A stretch of 64,000 bases of DNA, from positions 1 to 64,000 of the forward strand of contig NZ_PIZV01000004.1 in assembly GCF_002835665.1 (NCBI RefSeq), in the 5' to 3' direction. The notes under the pieces are model-generated. The model was not told where the DNA came from. It saw only the letters and a list, made by a program, of their open reading frames with translations, and did not search any database. The stretch is from Chryseobacterium sp. PMSZPI (GTDB lineage Bacteria; Bacteroidota; Bacteroidia; Flavobacteriales; Weeksellaceae). Shown here one piece after another: positions 1-7,023 of this stretch; the first letter of the stretch is position 1, and each line of letters starts with the position of its first letter. Made by a program: the position numbers and the translations under genes.

Positions 1-558
1 ATAGCCTCCGATTTTCATGCTTCTTTGGGAAAAATGTCCAAATTCATGTGCCAGAATTGCTCTTAATTCTCCTACACTTGTTGAATTTACAAGCCCTATA
101 CCGATAGTCAGATTTTTCTTTACCGGTAAAAACATACTCCAGAAAACTGAATTATAACTAACGCTGGCATTGACATCCGGTGAAAGGAAAACTCTTTTAG
201 GAGCCTGCACTTTTGTTTCCGCCACAATTTCATCAATAATTTGAAAAAGTTCAGGTTGGTGAGAACGGGTTACTTCTATTAAATGACTGGTATTATATTT
301 ATTTTTTCTAAAAATAAACTTAACGAGAAATATAAACACAAAACCCCCTACACTGAATAGTCCTCCTGCTCCAATCAGAGTCAAATAATTGACATTGATA
401 CTTAATAATTTTATTGCACCATATCCCAATAAGAAAACCATCAGGAGGGAGACAAGGATAAGAGCTAGATAGATCAGAAAAAAAAATGATACTGATATAA
501 TAGCCGAAGTTAGCTTAGATTGATAAGCTGATGAAATTTTAGGCAGGTTATTAGTCAT
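1..558 (-). CDS. M48 family zinc metalloprotease, N-terminal part (runs off window)
   Basis: A membrane-anchored zinc protease of the M48 (HtpX/Ste24-like) type. It reads on the minus strand from an ATG at 558 and is still open at base 1, so only about 186 residues are visible. Two strongly hydrophobic stretches at roughly residues 18-50 and 60-85 are membrane segments. They are followed by a cytoplasmic part that ends in the HEFGH zinc-binding and catalytic motif (HExxH), with SQRSMKIGGY after it. The third zinc ligand lies outside the window. M48 proteases usually degrade damaged membrane proteins, but the substrate here is unknown. The HD-domain gene upstream reads the same way and ends 9 bases before this start, so the two are probably cotranscribed. 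Confidence 0.85.
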   Translation of the reverse strand, partial: MTNNLPKISSAYQSKLTSAIISVSFFFLIYLALILVSLLMVFLLGYGAIKLLSINVNYLTLIGAGGLFSVGGFVFIFLVKFIFRKNKYNTSHLIEVTRSHQPELFQIIDEIVAETKVQAPKRVFLSPDVNASVSYNSVFWSMFLPVKKNLTIGIGLVNSTSVGELRAILAHEFGHFSQRSMKIGGY

Positions 559-566
559 GTGCTTTA

Positions 567-1013
567 TTAATATTTTTCTATCAGATAACGATATGCTTTT
601 AAATATTTGTTAAACCTTTTGATATCTTTAGGGGTAAGTTCTCTGTTGACTCTTCTCAGGTCCATATTATCACGAAGATCATTGAGTTTTACCGCTACGG
701 CAAGGGGAGATCTTTCTGTTCTTTTGACAAATTCATCATAATCTTCTTCAGGATCAAATTTAGTCAGGCAGCTGATGGCAAAGATGATATATTCAGGGAA
801 GCCTTCTGTTCTTAAATAATCAAGACTGAATTCTAAGGGATGATCCTCTACAACATCATGGAGTACTCCTACGATTTTTTCATCCATGGTTTTGCCATAT
901 TCCATCACGCGCATTACATGTGCAATGTAGGGAGCATGGTATTTATCGGTTTGTCCTTTATGCGCTTTATCAGCGATTTTTATGGCCCTATTTAATAATT
1001 CTTCTTTTGTCAT
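567..1013 (-). CDS. HD-domain phosphohydrolase (RelA/SpoT hydrolase-like)
   Basis: A single HD domain of about 148 residues. The metal-binding pattern is visible: HKGQ and YIAHVMRV near the start, HDVVED (the HD dyad) around residue 55, and KLNDLRDNM near residue 115. This arrangement is the one seen in the ppGpp-hydrolase part of RelA/SpoT and in small guanosine polyphosphate hydrolases. There is no synthetase, TGS or ACT domain, so it may be a small alarmone hydrolase or another HD phosphohydrolase; the substrate cannot be told from the sequence. An open frame extends 26 codons further upstream, but that part is low-complexity and hydrophobic (FFKSFFIFVFYF) and unlike the family, so I placed the start at the ATG at 1013. 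Confidence 0.8.
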   Translation of the reverse strand: MTKEELLNRAIKIADKAHKGQTDKYHAPYIAHVMRVMEYGKTMDEKIVGVLHDVVEDHPLEFSLDYLRTEGFPEYIIFAISCLTKFDPEEDYDEFVKRTERSPLAVAVKLNDLRDNMDLRRVNRELTPKDIKRFNKYLKAYRYLIEKY

Positions 1014-1280
1014 TTTTCTATGAAAATAGAATACAAAAATAAAAAATGACTTAAAAAATAGAGCACTTTTATAGAAATTATTTTTATACAAATATTATAT
1101 CCTATTTAAAGAGATTGTAAGCTATTATAATTTTATTCATTAATGTAGTAAATAATCAATTAAAGTTATTGTTTGTTAATTTTATTTTAATTAAATCAGC
1201 ATGTTGTTAGTTTTTTAGTTATGTTTTTAATATTTCTATTGTATTATTATTAAATAAAATTTAATTTTAAAGAAAAAAAT

Positions 1281-2096
1281 ATGAAAAAACAATTATTTTC
1301 TTTAATCAGCTGTGTTCTTATGGGAACAGTTGCTCATGCTCAGAATACTATCTTTTTTGAAAATTTTGAGGGAGAGCAGCTCGGAGCAATTGGCGTACCA
1401 GGTACTAATTGGACTGTTACAGAACGAGATGGAAACAATTATTCATGGCATACTTGGAATGTGGGGCCCAGTCAAAACAATGTGGCTACCTCATTTGTGG
1501 ACGGCAATACAGATAATGTATTAACTTCACGTAATATTCAACTGCCAACGAGTAATACAGTATTATCCTTTAGAGCATCAACTGATGATTCTGGAAGTAC
1601 CGTACGTTATGCAGTGTATATATTAGGTAATAATGCTACTTTTCAAGGAACGGAGGCTCCTCTTTTCCAAGAAATATTAAATACTGCTGGAAACACGGTA
1701 CAGTTACCCACATTTGTTACCAGATCCATCAATATTCCCAGCAATTATATGGGGCAGGCAATTAGATTATGTTTTAGAAACTTTCAGTCAAGTGGTGGTA
1801 ATCAGTTGCGTATAGATGATATAAAAGTCGCGACAGGATCTGTACTAGGAGTTTCCGAGTCTTCAAAATCTGACCAAACGGTTAAAGTGTATCCTAACCC
1901 AGTTAAAAATCAGCTTACTATAGAGTCACCTGAAAAAATAATATCTGCGGAGGTTTTTGATATGACGGGACGATTTGTGAAAACTGTACTCAATGAAAAT
2001 AAAAAAATAGATATGTCTTCGTTGGAATCAGGGGAGTACCTTATTAAAATTGAAACAAAAAAAGGAATAAACATTCAAAAAGTTATCAAAAAATAG
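1281..2096 (+). CDS. Secreted protein, adhesin-like (choice-of-anchor J) with type IX sorting tail
   Basis: A 271-residue exported protein. Residues 1-20 are a signal peptide ending in AHA. The middle part (about 22-185), with FFENFEG, NNYSWHTWN and RIDDIKV, has the jelly-roll pattern of cleaved-adhesin / choice-of-anchor J domains, which often bind carbohydrate or surface ligands. The last 75 residues, from VKVYPNPVKN through FDMTGR to GEYLIKI and a KK end, form a classical type A C-terminal signal for the type IX secretion system. The protein is therefore expected on the cell surface or in the medium. It is a single gene, followed by a hairpin terminator shared with the convergent gene. The ligand is unknown. 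Confidence 0.85.
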   Translation: MKKQLFSLISCVLMGTVAHAQNTIFFENFEGEQLGAIGVPGTNWTVTERDGNNYSWHTWNVGPSQNNVATSFVDGNTDNVLTSRNIQLPTSNTVLSFRASTDDSGSTVRYAVYILGNNATFQGTEAPLFQEILNTAGNTVQLPTFVTRSINIPSNYMGQAIRLCFRNFQSSGGNQLRIDDIKVATGSVLGVSESSKSDQTVKVYPNPVKNQLTIESPEKIISAEVFDMTGRFVKTVLNENKKIDMSSLESGEYLIKIETKKGINIQKVIKK

Positions 2097-2117
2097 TGCT
2101 TTGATTATAAAAACAAG

Positions 2118-2148
2118 AAGGGATAGCTGTTGGGCTATCCCTTTTTAT
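2118..2148. terminator. Bidirectional hairpin terminator
   Basis: A 10-bp stem (aagggatagc paired with gctatccctt, with TGTTGG as loop) followed by a T-rich run. It sits between two convergent genes and can serve both, because an A-rich stretch precedes it on the other side. Confidence 0.8.
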
Positions 2149-2481
2149 TTAATGACTTTCTTCTTCAATAGAAGCATGTGGAGCATTGTTTTTTACAGAT
2201 TCTATTCCGTTTTCCATTCCGTTTTCAGATTCATACATTTGGCTTGTTCCAATAATTTGTCCGTTTCCTGCTTTCAGATTAAAATAGCATCTGCCGTCTT
2301 TAGCGGTATTTCTTTCAAACTTTGAATCTTCTTGTGAATTTGTCTTAACGGAAGTGATACCACTTTCACAGGATGATTTCGTACTATATCCCTGGCTGGT
2401 TAATATCACTTGTCCATTTCCTGCTTTGAGATTGAATTGGAAGTCACCATTGCTTCTCTTTGAAATAATAAATTTTCCCAT
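2149..2481 (-). CDS. YegP-family (DUF1508) protein, two repeats
   Basis: A 110-residue protein made of two copies of the DUF1508 repeat. Each copy carries FNLKAGNGQ(V/I)I and ends in GI.SVK.N (copy 1 about residues 12-50, copy 2 about 63-100). Family members are small soluble proteins of unknown biochemical role, and Escherichia coli YegP is the reference. No signal peptide is visible. The acidic tail (HASIEEESH) is not part of the repeat. The small secreted-protein gene upstream reads the same way with a 31-base gap, so both may share a promoter. Confidence 0.9.
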   Translation of the reverse strand: MGKFIISKRSNGDFQFNLKAGNGQVILTSQGYSTKSSCESGITSVKTNSQEDSKFERNTAKDGRCYFNLKAGNGQIIGTSQMYESENGMENGIESVKNNAPHASIEEESH

Positions 2482-2512
2482 AATAATTTTTTTTAGATTG
2501 ATTATTGTGATT

Positions 2513-2833
2513 TTATTTGGATGGTACCGGTGATACCTTTTTCATACTGTTTTTTGATTTTTCAGGAATGGCGGAATTTAATATTTTATATTTTGAATAT
2601 TCTTTTTTAGGCTCTTTTAATGCCATATAGATTCCCGTATCCTTTGGTTTGAAGGTCGCTATTTTATAAAGCTCTTTTAAAGGTTTATCGGAATTTATTC
2701 CGGTTTTTCCAGGAGATTGATTATTGTTGATTGTTTTGGTCGTATCCGTTTTAGGTAAAAGCTTAGGTTTTCTTATTGTTTGTGCACTAATAGTGACGTA
2801 GGATAACATTAAGAATAATAATCTTTTTTTCAT
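2513..2833 (-). CDS. Small exported hypothetical protein
   Basis: A 106-residue protein with a typical signal peptide (KKR, then LLFLMLSYVTISAQ) and a mature part rich in lysine, proline, serine and threonine (TIRKPKLLPKTD, KTINNNQSPGKTG, KPKDTGIYM). No domain was recognised. The low complexity suggests an unstructured periplasmic or surface polypeptide. The start is the only ATG in front of the signal peptide. The gene may be cotranscribed with the YegP-like gene that follows it. Confidence 0.65.
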   Translation of the reverse strand: MKKRLLFLMLSYVTISAQTIRKPKLLPKTDTTKTINNNQSPGKTGINSDKPLKELYKIATFKPKDTGIYMALKEPKKEYSKYKILNSAIPEKSKNSMKKVSPVPSK

Positions 2834-2920
2834 GTGTATTAATTTAACATTAAAATTAATAATTTTTTTTGAATTTTTAATAATTCTAAAAAAGGCTTCA
2901 ACGTCATAAAATATATTAAT

Positions 2921-2948
2921 AAAAAAGGCGCCTCAAAACTGAGACGCC
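2921..2948 (-). terminator. Terminator of the beta-oxidation operon
   Basis: A GC-rich hairpin, GGCGCCTC paired with GAGACGCC around AAAACT with one mismatched pair, followed on the minus strand by a T run (TTTTTTATTAAT). It lies 25 bases after the fadE stop codon and closes the minus-strand fad operon. Confidence 0.8.
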
Positions 2949-2973
2949 GAAATCAAAATTTATGTTATAAAGA

Positions 2974-4749
2974 CTAATAAGCTCCTTTTTCAATATAATG
3001 AGCTGCAACCTTCTCAGTTAAAGCTACTACATTTGGATTATTGGTATACTTAGTGAATCTTCTTAATCCTGAAAGCATCATTCTTTGTTCATCTCCTTCA
3101 GCAAATGAAATGATTCCTTCTTTAGCAGCAACAGTGATTTTCTCAACAGCTTTATAAAGATTTAGCTGTGCCATAGCTGCTTCTACAGAATCAGGAGAGA
3201 AGTGCTTTTCAGCTCTTAATACGGCAGATTCTGCCATATAAATCTGATTAAGAATTTCAGAAGCGTTTAATAATAAATGTTGTTGTTTTTCAATGTCCAT
3301 CATATATTTTTGAAGAGCAGCTCCGGAAACCATTAAGAATACTTTCTTAAGATTAGCAATAATTGCTTTTTCTTCACTCATGAATTCAGAATAATCCGGA
3401 ACTTCAAATGAAGGAATACCCATCAATTCTTTGCTGATTGCCATCGCAGGAGATAAAAGGTCTAATTCACCTTTCATTGCTCTTTTGATCAGCATTCCTA
3501 CAGCTAGTAATCTGTTGATTTCGTTGGTACCTTCATAGATTCTTGAAATTCTTGAGTCTCTCCAAGCTGCTTCCATGGGAGTATCTTCAGAGAATCCCAT
3601 ACCGCCATATACCTGGATTCCTTCATCCGCAGTATTTTGGGCAAGGTCAGAAACGAATACTTTAAGAATTGAACATTCTACAGCAAATTCTTCAACTCCT
3701 TTAAGTTCAGCTGCCTGGTGGTCCATTCCTCCGGCTACTAATTCATCAATTTTATCCTGAACGTTTTTAGCAGCTCTATAAGAACCTGCCTCACTTACAA
3801 AAACTCCTGTTGCCATTTCAGCAATTTTCTTTCTGATGGCTCCGAAAGTAGAAATAGAAACTCCAAATTGCTTTCTTTCGTTAGAATATTGGATAGAGTG
3901 GTTTAAAATTCTTCTTTGAGCATCTAAACAAGCAGCAGCTAATTTGATACGACCAACGTTCAAAGCATTTAAAGCGATTTTGAAACCGTTATTTCTTTCT
4001 CCTAAAAGATTTTCTACTGGAATTTTCATATCATTGAAGAAAACCTGACGAGTAGAAGAGGCACGAATTCCTAATTTGTGTTCTTCTTCTCCGAAAGTTA
4101 AGCTTTCAGGATTTTCAAGTTCCGAACGATTGATTACAAAACCAGTAATGTTTTTATCATCATCAATTTTAGCAAATAATGTGAAAGTATCGGCAAATCC
4201 TGCATTGGAGATCCACATTTTTTGTCCGTTGATGATATAGTGTTTTCCGTCTTCAGAAAGCTTAGCTCTTGTTTTTCCTGAATTGGCATCAGAGCCGGCA
4301 TCGGGTTCAGTTAAGCAATAAGCTCCGAATTTTGTTCCTGTAGCTAAATCCGGAAGATATTTTTTCTTTTGCTCTTCAGTTCCATAAAGAACGATAGGTA
4401 AAGTTCCGATTCCCGTATGTGCTCCATAAGCTGTTGCTAATGAACCGGTAGTTCCGGAAAGATAGTCACAAGCAAGCATTGTTGTTACAAAGCCCATTCC
4501 TAAACCTCCATATTCTTCAGGAACTGCAATTCCCAACATTCCCATTTCACCAAGCTTACGCATGGTCTCTTCAGTGAAAGCATAATCTTTCTTTTCAAAA
4601 CGTTCTCTTTGAGGCACAACCTCTCTATCTATGAACTCCTTCGCAGAGTCACGAAGCATTTTTTGTTCTTCATTCAGTTCTTCAATGCTGAAAATTTCGT
4701 TTGCAGGAATTTGCTTGATTAGGAATTCCCCGCCTTTTAATGTAGCCAT
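2974..4749 (-). CDS. fadE: Acyl-CoA dehydrogenase, FadE-type with long C-terminal extension
   Basis: An FAD enzyme that puts the first double bond into acyl-CoA in fatty-acid beta-oxidation. Its 591 residues are close to the size of Bacillus FadE and longer than the roughly 380 of a minimal acyl-CoA dehydrogenase. The core shows the usual signatures: YGGLGMG, YCLTEPDAGSDA (FAD/substrate loop), KMWISNAGFAD, and RISRIYEGTNEI, which carries the expected catalytic glutamate. Beyond about residue 400 a helical extension follows, as in very-long-chain types. It is the last gene of an operon with the same content as Bacillus fadNAE: multifunctional protein, thiolase, dehydrogenase. A four-helix-bundle gene has been inserted between fadA and this gene. 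Chain-length preference cannot be judged from the sequence. Confidence 0.93.
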   Translation of the reverse strand: MATLKGGEFLIKQIPANEIFSIEELNEEQKMLRDSAKEFIDREVVPQRERFEKKDYAFTEETMRKLGEMGMLGIAVPEEYGGLGMGFVTTMLACDYLSGTTGSLATAYGAHTGIGTLPIVLYGTEEQKKKYLPDLATGTKFGAYCLTEPDAGSDANSGKTRAKLSEDGKHYIINGQKMWISNAGFADTFTLFAKIDDDKNITGFVINRSELENPESLTFGEEEHKLGIRASSTRQVFFNDMKIPVENLLGERNNGFKIALNALNVGRIKLAAACLDAQRRILNHSIQYSNERKQFGVSISTFGAIRKKIAEMATGVFVSEAGSYRAAKNVQDKIDELVAGGMDHQAAELKGVEEFAVECSILKVFVSDLAQNTADEGIQVYGGMGFSEDTPMEAAWRDSRISRIYEGTNEINRLLAVGMLIKRAMKGELDLLSPAMAISKELMGIPSFEVPDYSEFMSEEKAIIANLKKVFLMVSGAALQKYMMDIEKQQHLLLNASEILNQIYMAESAVLRAEKHFSPDSVEAAMAQLNLYKAVEKITVAAKEGIISFAEGDEQRMMLSGLRRFTKYTNNPNVVALTEKVAAHYIEKGAY

Positions 4750-4779
4750 ATATTATTTTATTTTTTTAGATTAAAGAAC

Positions 4780-4798
4780 AAAGAGAAAAGAATAAAGA
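4780..4798 (+). repeat. Left inverted repeat flanking the four-helix-bundle gene
   Basis: AAAGAGAAAAGAATAAAGA matches the reverse complement of 5169-5187 at 18 of 19 positions. It lies directly next to the stop codon of the gene at 4800-5156. See the separate finding on this unit. Confidence 0.75.
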
Positions 4799-4799
4799 C

Positions 4800-5156
4800 T
4801 TACAATGTTAAATTCTTTTGAAAGCCAGAAATCATTCTCTGTAGTTCTGTGATTTTATTTTCTATTATTTCAATTTTAGAGTTTTCAAGGTAATCTCTGT
4901 TACCCGAAATAATAATTTGTGTTTGTAATTCATAAAGAGAACCAAGACTTATTTCCAAAAAACGATTAAAATCCTTATTTGAACTTCTGCTTGAACCTTC
5001 TGCAATATTTGAAGCCACAGAAACTGAACATCTTCTAATTTGAGATTTAAGTCCAAATTCTTCATTTTTTGGAAAACTATCTGTAATAACATAAATTTCA
5101 TCAGCTAGTTCAATGGAAAGTTTCCAGATGTTAAGATGTTTGAAGTTATGTTTCAT
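4800..5156 (-). CDS. Four-helix-bundle protein (23S rRNA intervening-sequence protein family)
   Basis: A 118-residue protein of the TIGR02436 family, recognised by LNIWKLSIELADEIY at the start, FPKNEEFGLKSQIRR, SVASNIAEGSSR and FLEISLGSLYELQTQ. The fold is a four-helix bundle known from proteins encoded inside 23S rRNA intervening sequences. It is related to the accessory protein Avd of diversity-generating retroelements; its own biochemical function is unknown. The gene sits between fadA and fadE in the direction of transcription. It is tightly bracketed by a 19-bp inverted repeat (4780-4798 and 5169-5187), which suggests it arrived as a unit. No reverse transcriptase or variable repeat is nearby, so a retroelement is not supported. 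Confidence 0.9.
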   Translation of the reverse strand: MKHNFKHLNIWKLSIELADEIYVITDSFPKNEEFGLKSQIRRCSVSVASNIAEGSSRSSNKDFNRFLEISLGSLYELQTQIIISGNRDYLENSKIEIIENKITELQRMISGFQKNLTL

Positions 5157-5168
5157 TATAGTCTTTGC

Positions 5169-5187
5169 TCTTTATTCTTTACTCTTT
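5169..5187 (-). repeat. Right inverted repeat flanking the four-helix-bundle gene
   Basis: TCTTTATTCTTTACTCTTT is the inverted partner of 4780-4798 (18 of 19 match). It lies between the fadA stop codon and the start of the inserted gene. Confidence 0.75.
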
Positions 5188-5192
5188 TTAGT

Positions 5193-6371
5193 CTATAACA
5201 ATTCAAAAATAGAAGCTGCTCCCTGTCCCGTTCCTACGCACATAGAAACCATTCCATATTTATTGCCACGTCTTCTCATTTCATCAAGAAGCTGAACGGT
5301 AAGTTTTGTTCCCGTACATCCCAGTGGGTGACCTAAAGCGATAGCTCCTCCGTTTACATTTAAAATGTCAGGATTTAAACCTAATTCTTTTTTTATAGCA
5401 ACAGATTGAGAAGCGAAAGCCTCATTAAGTTCGATCAAATCGATGTCCTTTAATTCAAGACCTGCTTGTTTCAAAGCCTTTGGAATAGCATAGATAGGTC
5501 CCATTCCCATGATTCTTGGCTCAAGTCCTGCAGCAGCATAAGCCACTAATCTTGCTTCTGGCTCAAGACCTAATTCTTTTACCATTTCTTCACTCATTAC
5601 CATTACGAAAGCAGCTCCGTCACTCATTTGAGATGAGTTTCCTGCTGTTACGCTTCCTCCATTGGCAAATACGGGTCTAAGTTTAGCAAGTCCTGCCAAA
5701 GAAGTGTCAGCTCTTGGTCCTTCATCTACAGAGAAATCAAATTTCTTAGTCTGAAGTTTTTGATTTTCATCCAGGAAATTATATTCGACAGGAATCGGAA
5801 CAATCTGATTGGCAAATTTACCTTCCTGATTCGCTTTTAAAGCTTTCATATGAGATTCAAAAGCGAACTGATCCTGTTCTTCTCTTGTAATATTATATTG
5901 TTTTGCTACTTCCTCTGCAGTGTAACCCATTCCCCAATAATAATCAGGATTTGTTTTTGCAATATCCGTTTCGGGAACAGGTTTATAACCTCCCATCGGA
6001 ATGTAAGACATGGATTCTGTACCACCTGCGATGATACAATCCGCCATACCAGCCTGAATTTTAGCCGATGCAATAGCGATAGCCTCACTTCCTGAAGCAC
6101 AATATCTGTTTACTGTTACTCCCGGAACTTTATCTGTATTCAATCCCATTAAGGAAATCAAACGAGCTACGTTTAATCCTTGCTCTGCTTCAGGCATTGC
6201 ATTTCCTACAATAAGGTCATCAATTCTGTTTTTATCTAATTGCGGAAGCTCAGCCATTAATTTTTCAATAACAGTAGCTGCCATAACGTCGGGACGAGTA
6301 AAGCGTAGAGAACCTTTTGGAGCTTTTCCTACCGCTGATCTGAACCCTTTTACAATGTATGCTGTTTTCAT
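5193..6371 (-). CDS. fadA: Acetyl-CoA C-acyltransferase (3-ketoacyl-CoA thiolase)
   Basis: The thiolase of beta-oxidation, which cleaves 3-ketoacyl-CoA into acetyl-CoA and a shortened acyl-CoA. The 392 residues are the standard length. The nucleophilic cysteine lies in NRYCASGSEA (about residue 90), the catalytic histidine in GGAIALGHPLGC (about 350), and the second cysteine in SMCVGTGQGA near the end. It is expected to be a cytoplasmic tetramer working with the multifunctional protein encoded upstream. The gene is on the minus strand, between a repeat-flanked transposase gene upstream and a four-helix-bundle gene downstream. Both insertions leave the coding sequence intact. Confidence 0.95.
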   Translation of the reverse strand: MKTAYIVKGFRSAVGKAPKGSLRFTRPDVMAATVIEKLMAELPQLDKNRIDDLIVGNAMPEAEQGLNVARLISLMGLNTDKVPGVTVNRYCASGSEAIAIASAKIQAGMADCIIAGGTESMSYIPMGGYKPVPETDIAKTNPDYYWGMGYTAEEVAKQYNITREEQDQFAFESHMKALKANQEGKFANQIVPIPVEYNFLDENQKLQTKKFDFSVDEGPRADTSLAGLAKLRPVFANGGSVTAGNSSQMSDGAAFVMVMSEEMVKELGLEPEARLVAYAAAGLEPRIMGMGPIYAIPKALKQAGLELKDIDLIELNEAFASQSVAIKKELGLNPDILNVNGGAIALGHPLGCTGTKLTVQLLDEMRRRGNKYGMVSMCVGTGQGAASIFELL

Positions 6372-6407
6372 TTGTTTGTTTAATTAAATTGTTTTTGAAA
6401 GATTTTT

Positions 6408-6480
6408 GCCTCGTAGAGGTAAACCGTTTATAGATCTATTGTTTTGCAATTGGTGGAGCTCCGTAGGAGCGACCTGTTAA
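6408..6480 (-). repeat. REP-like hairpin pair downstream of the RAYT gene
   Basis: Two small GTA-loop hairpins: GCCTC-GTA-GAGG(T) at 6408-6420 and GCTCC-GTA-GGAGC at 6458-6470. The second is followed by GACCTGTTAA (6471-6480). This is the inverted copy of TTAACAGGTC at 6947-6956 on the other side of the transposase gene. The transposase stop codon (6477-6479) lies inside this repeat. Confidence 0.8.
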
Positions 6481-6941
6481 TCTTCAATCCATTCAAATAA
6501 ATATTTTGAATCAAATTCTATTTCAAATTTTGACATAAAATCCAGATATTCTTCTCTAAAAGTTTTCTTTTTATGATGTTCTTCCTGGTTTAAAATATAT
6601 TTTACAACCGAGTCAACACTGCTTTTAGAATAAGAAAAAGCTCCATAACCTTCCTGCCAATTGAACTTTCCATTTATCCATCTTTTTTCATTGATAAATT
6701 TTGATGATCCCGCTTTAATATCTCTTACTAAATCTGAAACAGATATTGTAGGATTCATGCTTACAAGAATATGAACATGGTCAGGCATTGCAAAAACAGC
6801 GAATAATTTTTGATTTCTATTGGAAACAATGCCTGTAATCAATTTATGTAATTCTTCTCTGTTTTCTTTTGAAATCAGATTTTGTCTTCCTTTGACTGCG
6901 AAAACAATTTGAATATAAATTTGTGTATAGGTATTGGCCAT
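6477..6941 (-). CDS. REP-associated tyrosine transposase (IS200-like, Y1 family)
   Basis: A 154-residue HUH/Y1 transposase of the IS200 type. The metal-binding HUH motif is in MPDHVHILVSM (about residues 50-60). The catalytic-tyrosine region is VVKYILNQEEHHKK (tyrosine about 116). Such enzymes cut and join single-stranded DNA at hairpins. Here the gene is flanked on both sides by paired 5-bp hairpins with GTA/TAC loops and a conserved TTAACAG(G/T)TC segment next to each, the organisation of REP-associated transposases (RAYTs). It lies in the same direction as, and between, fadN and fadA. No passenger gene or tnpB is present. The reading frame is intact, so it may still be active. Confidence 0.9.
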   Translation of the reverse strand: MANTYTQIYIQIVFAVKGRQNLISKENREELHKLITGIVSNRNQKLFAVFAMPDHVHILVSMNPTISVSDLVRDIKAGSSKFINEKRWINGKFNWQEGYGAFSYSKSSVDSVVKYILNQEEHHKKKTFREEYLDFMSKFEIEFDSKYLFEWIED

Positions 6942-6946
6942 AAAAA

Positions 6947-7018
6947 TTAACAGGTCGCCTCTACGAGGCTCTGATTTTTATATTATTCATTTCTATTAAC
7001 AGTTCGCTCCTACGGAGC
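6947..7018 (+). repeat. REP-like hairpin pair upstream of the RAYT gene
   Basis: Two direct copies of one unit. TTAACAGGTC is followed by the hairpin GCCTC-TAC-GAGGC (6947-6969), and TTAACAGTTC by the hairpin GCTCC-TAC-GGAGC (6996-7018). They are inverted relative to the copies at 6408-6480. The stems differ but are compensated on both arms, which points to selection for structure. Confidence 0.8.
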
Positions 7019-7023
7019 TCCCT

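Noticed and set aside
1014-1091. 26-codon extension of the HD-domain protein
   Set aside because: Low-complexity hydrophobic sequence with no counterpart in the family; AT-rich promoter DNA is the simpler reading.
2101-2325. 74-codon plus-strand frame
   Set aside because: It runs antisense through the clear YegP-type gene and across its terminator.
4800-5156. Diversity-generating retroelement suggested by the Avd-like four-helix bundle
   Set aside because: No reverse transcriptase, template repeat or variable target gene is in the window.
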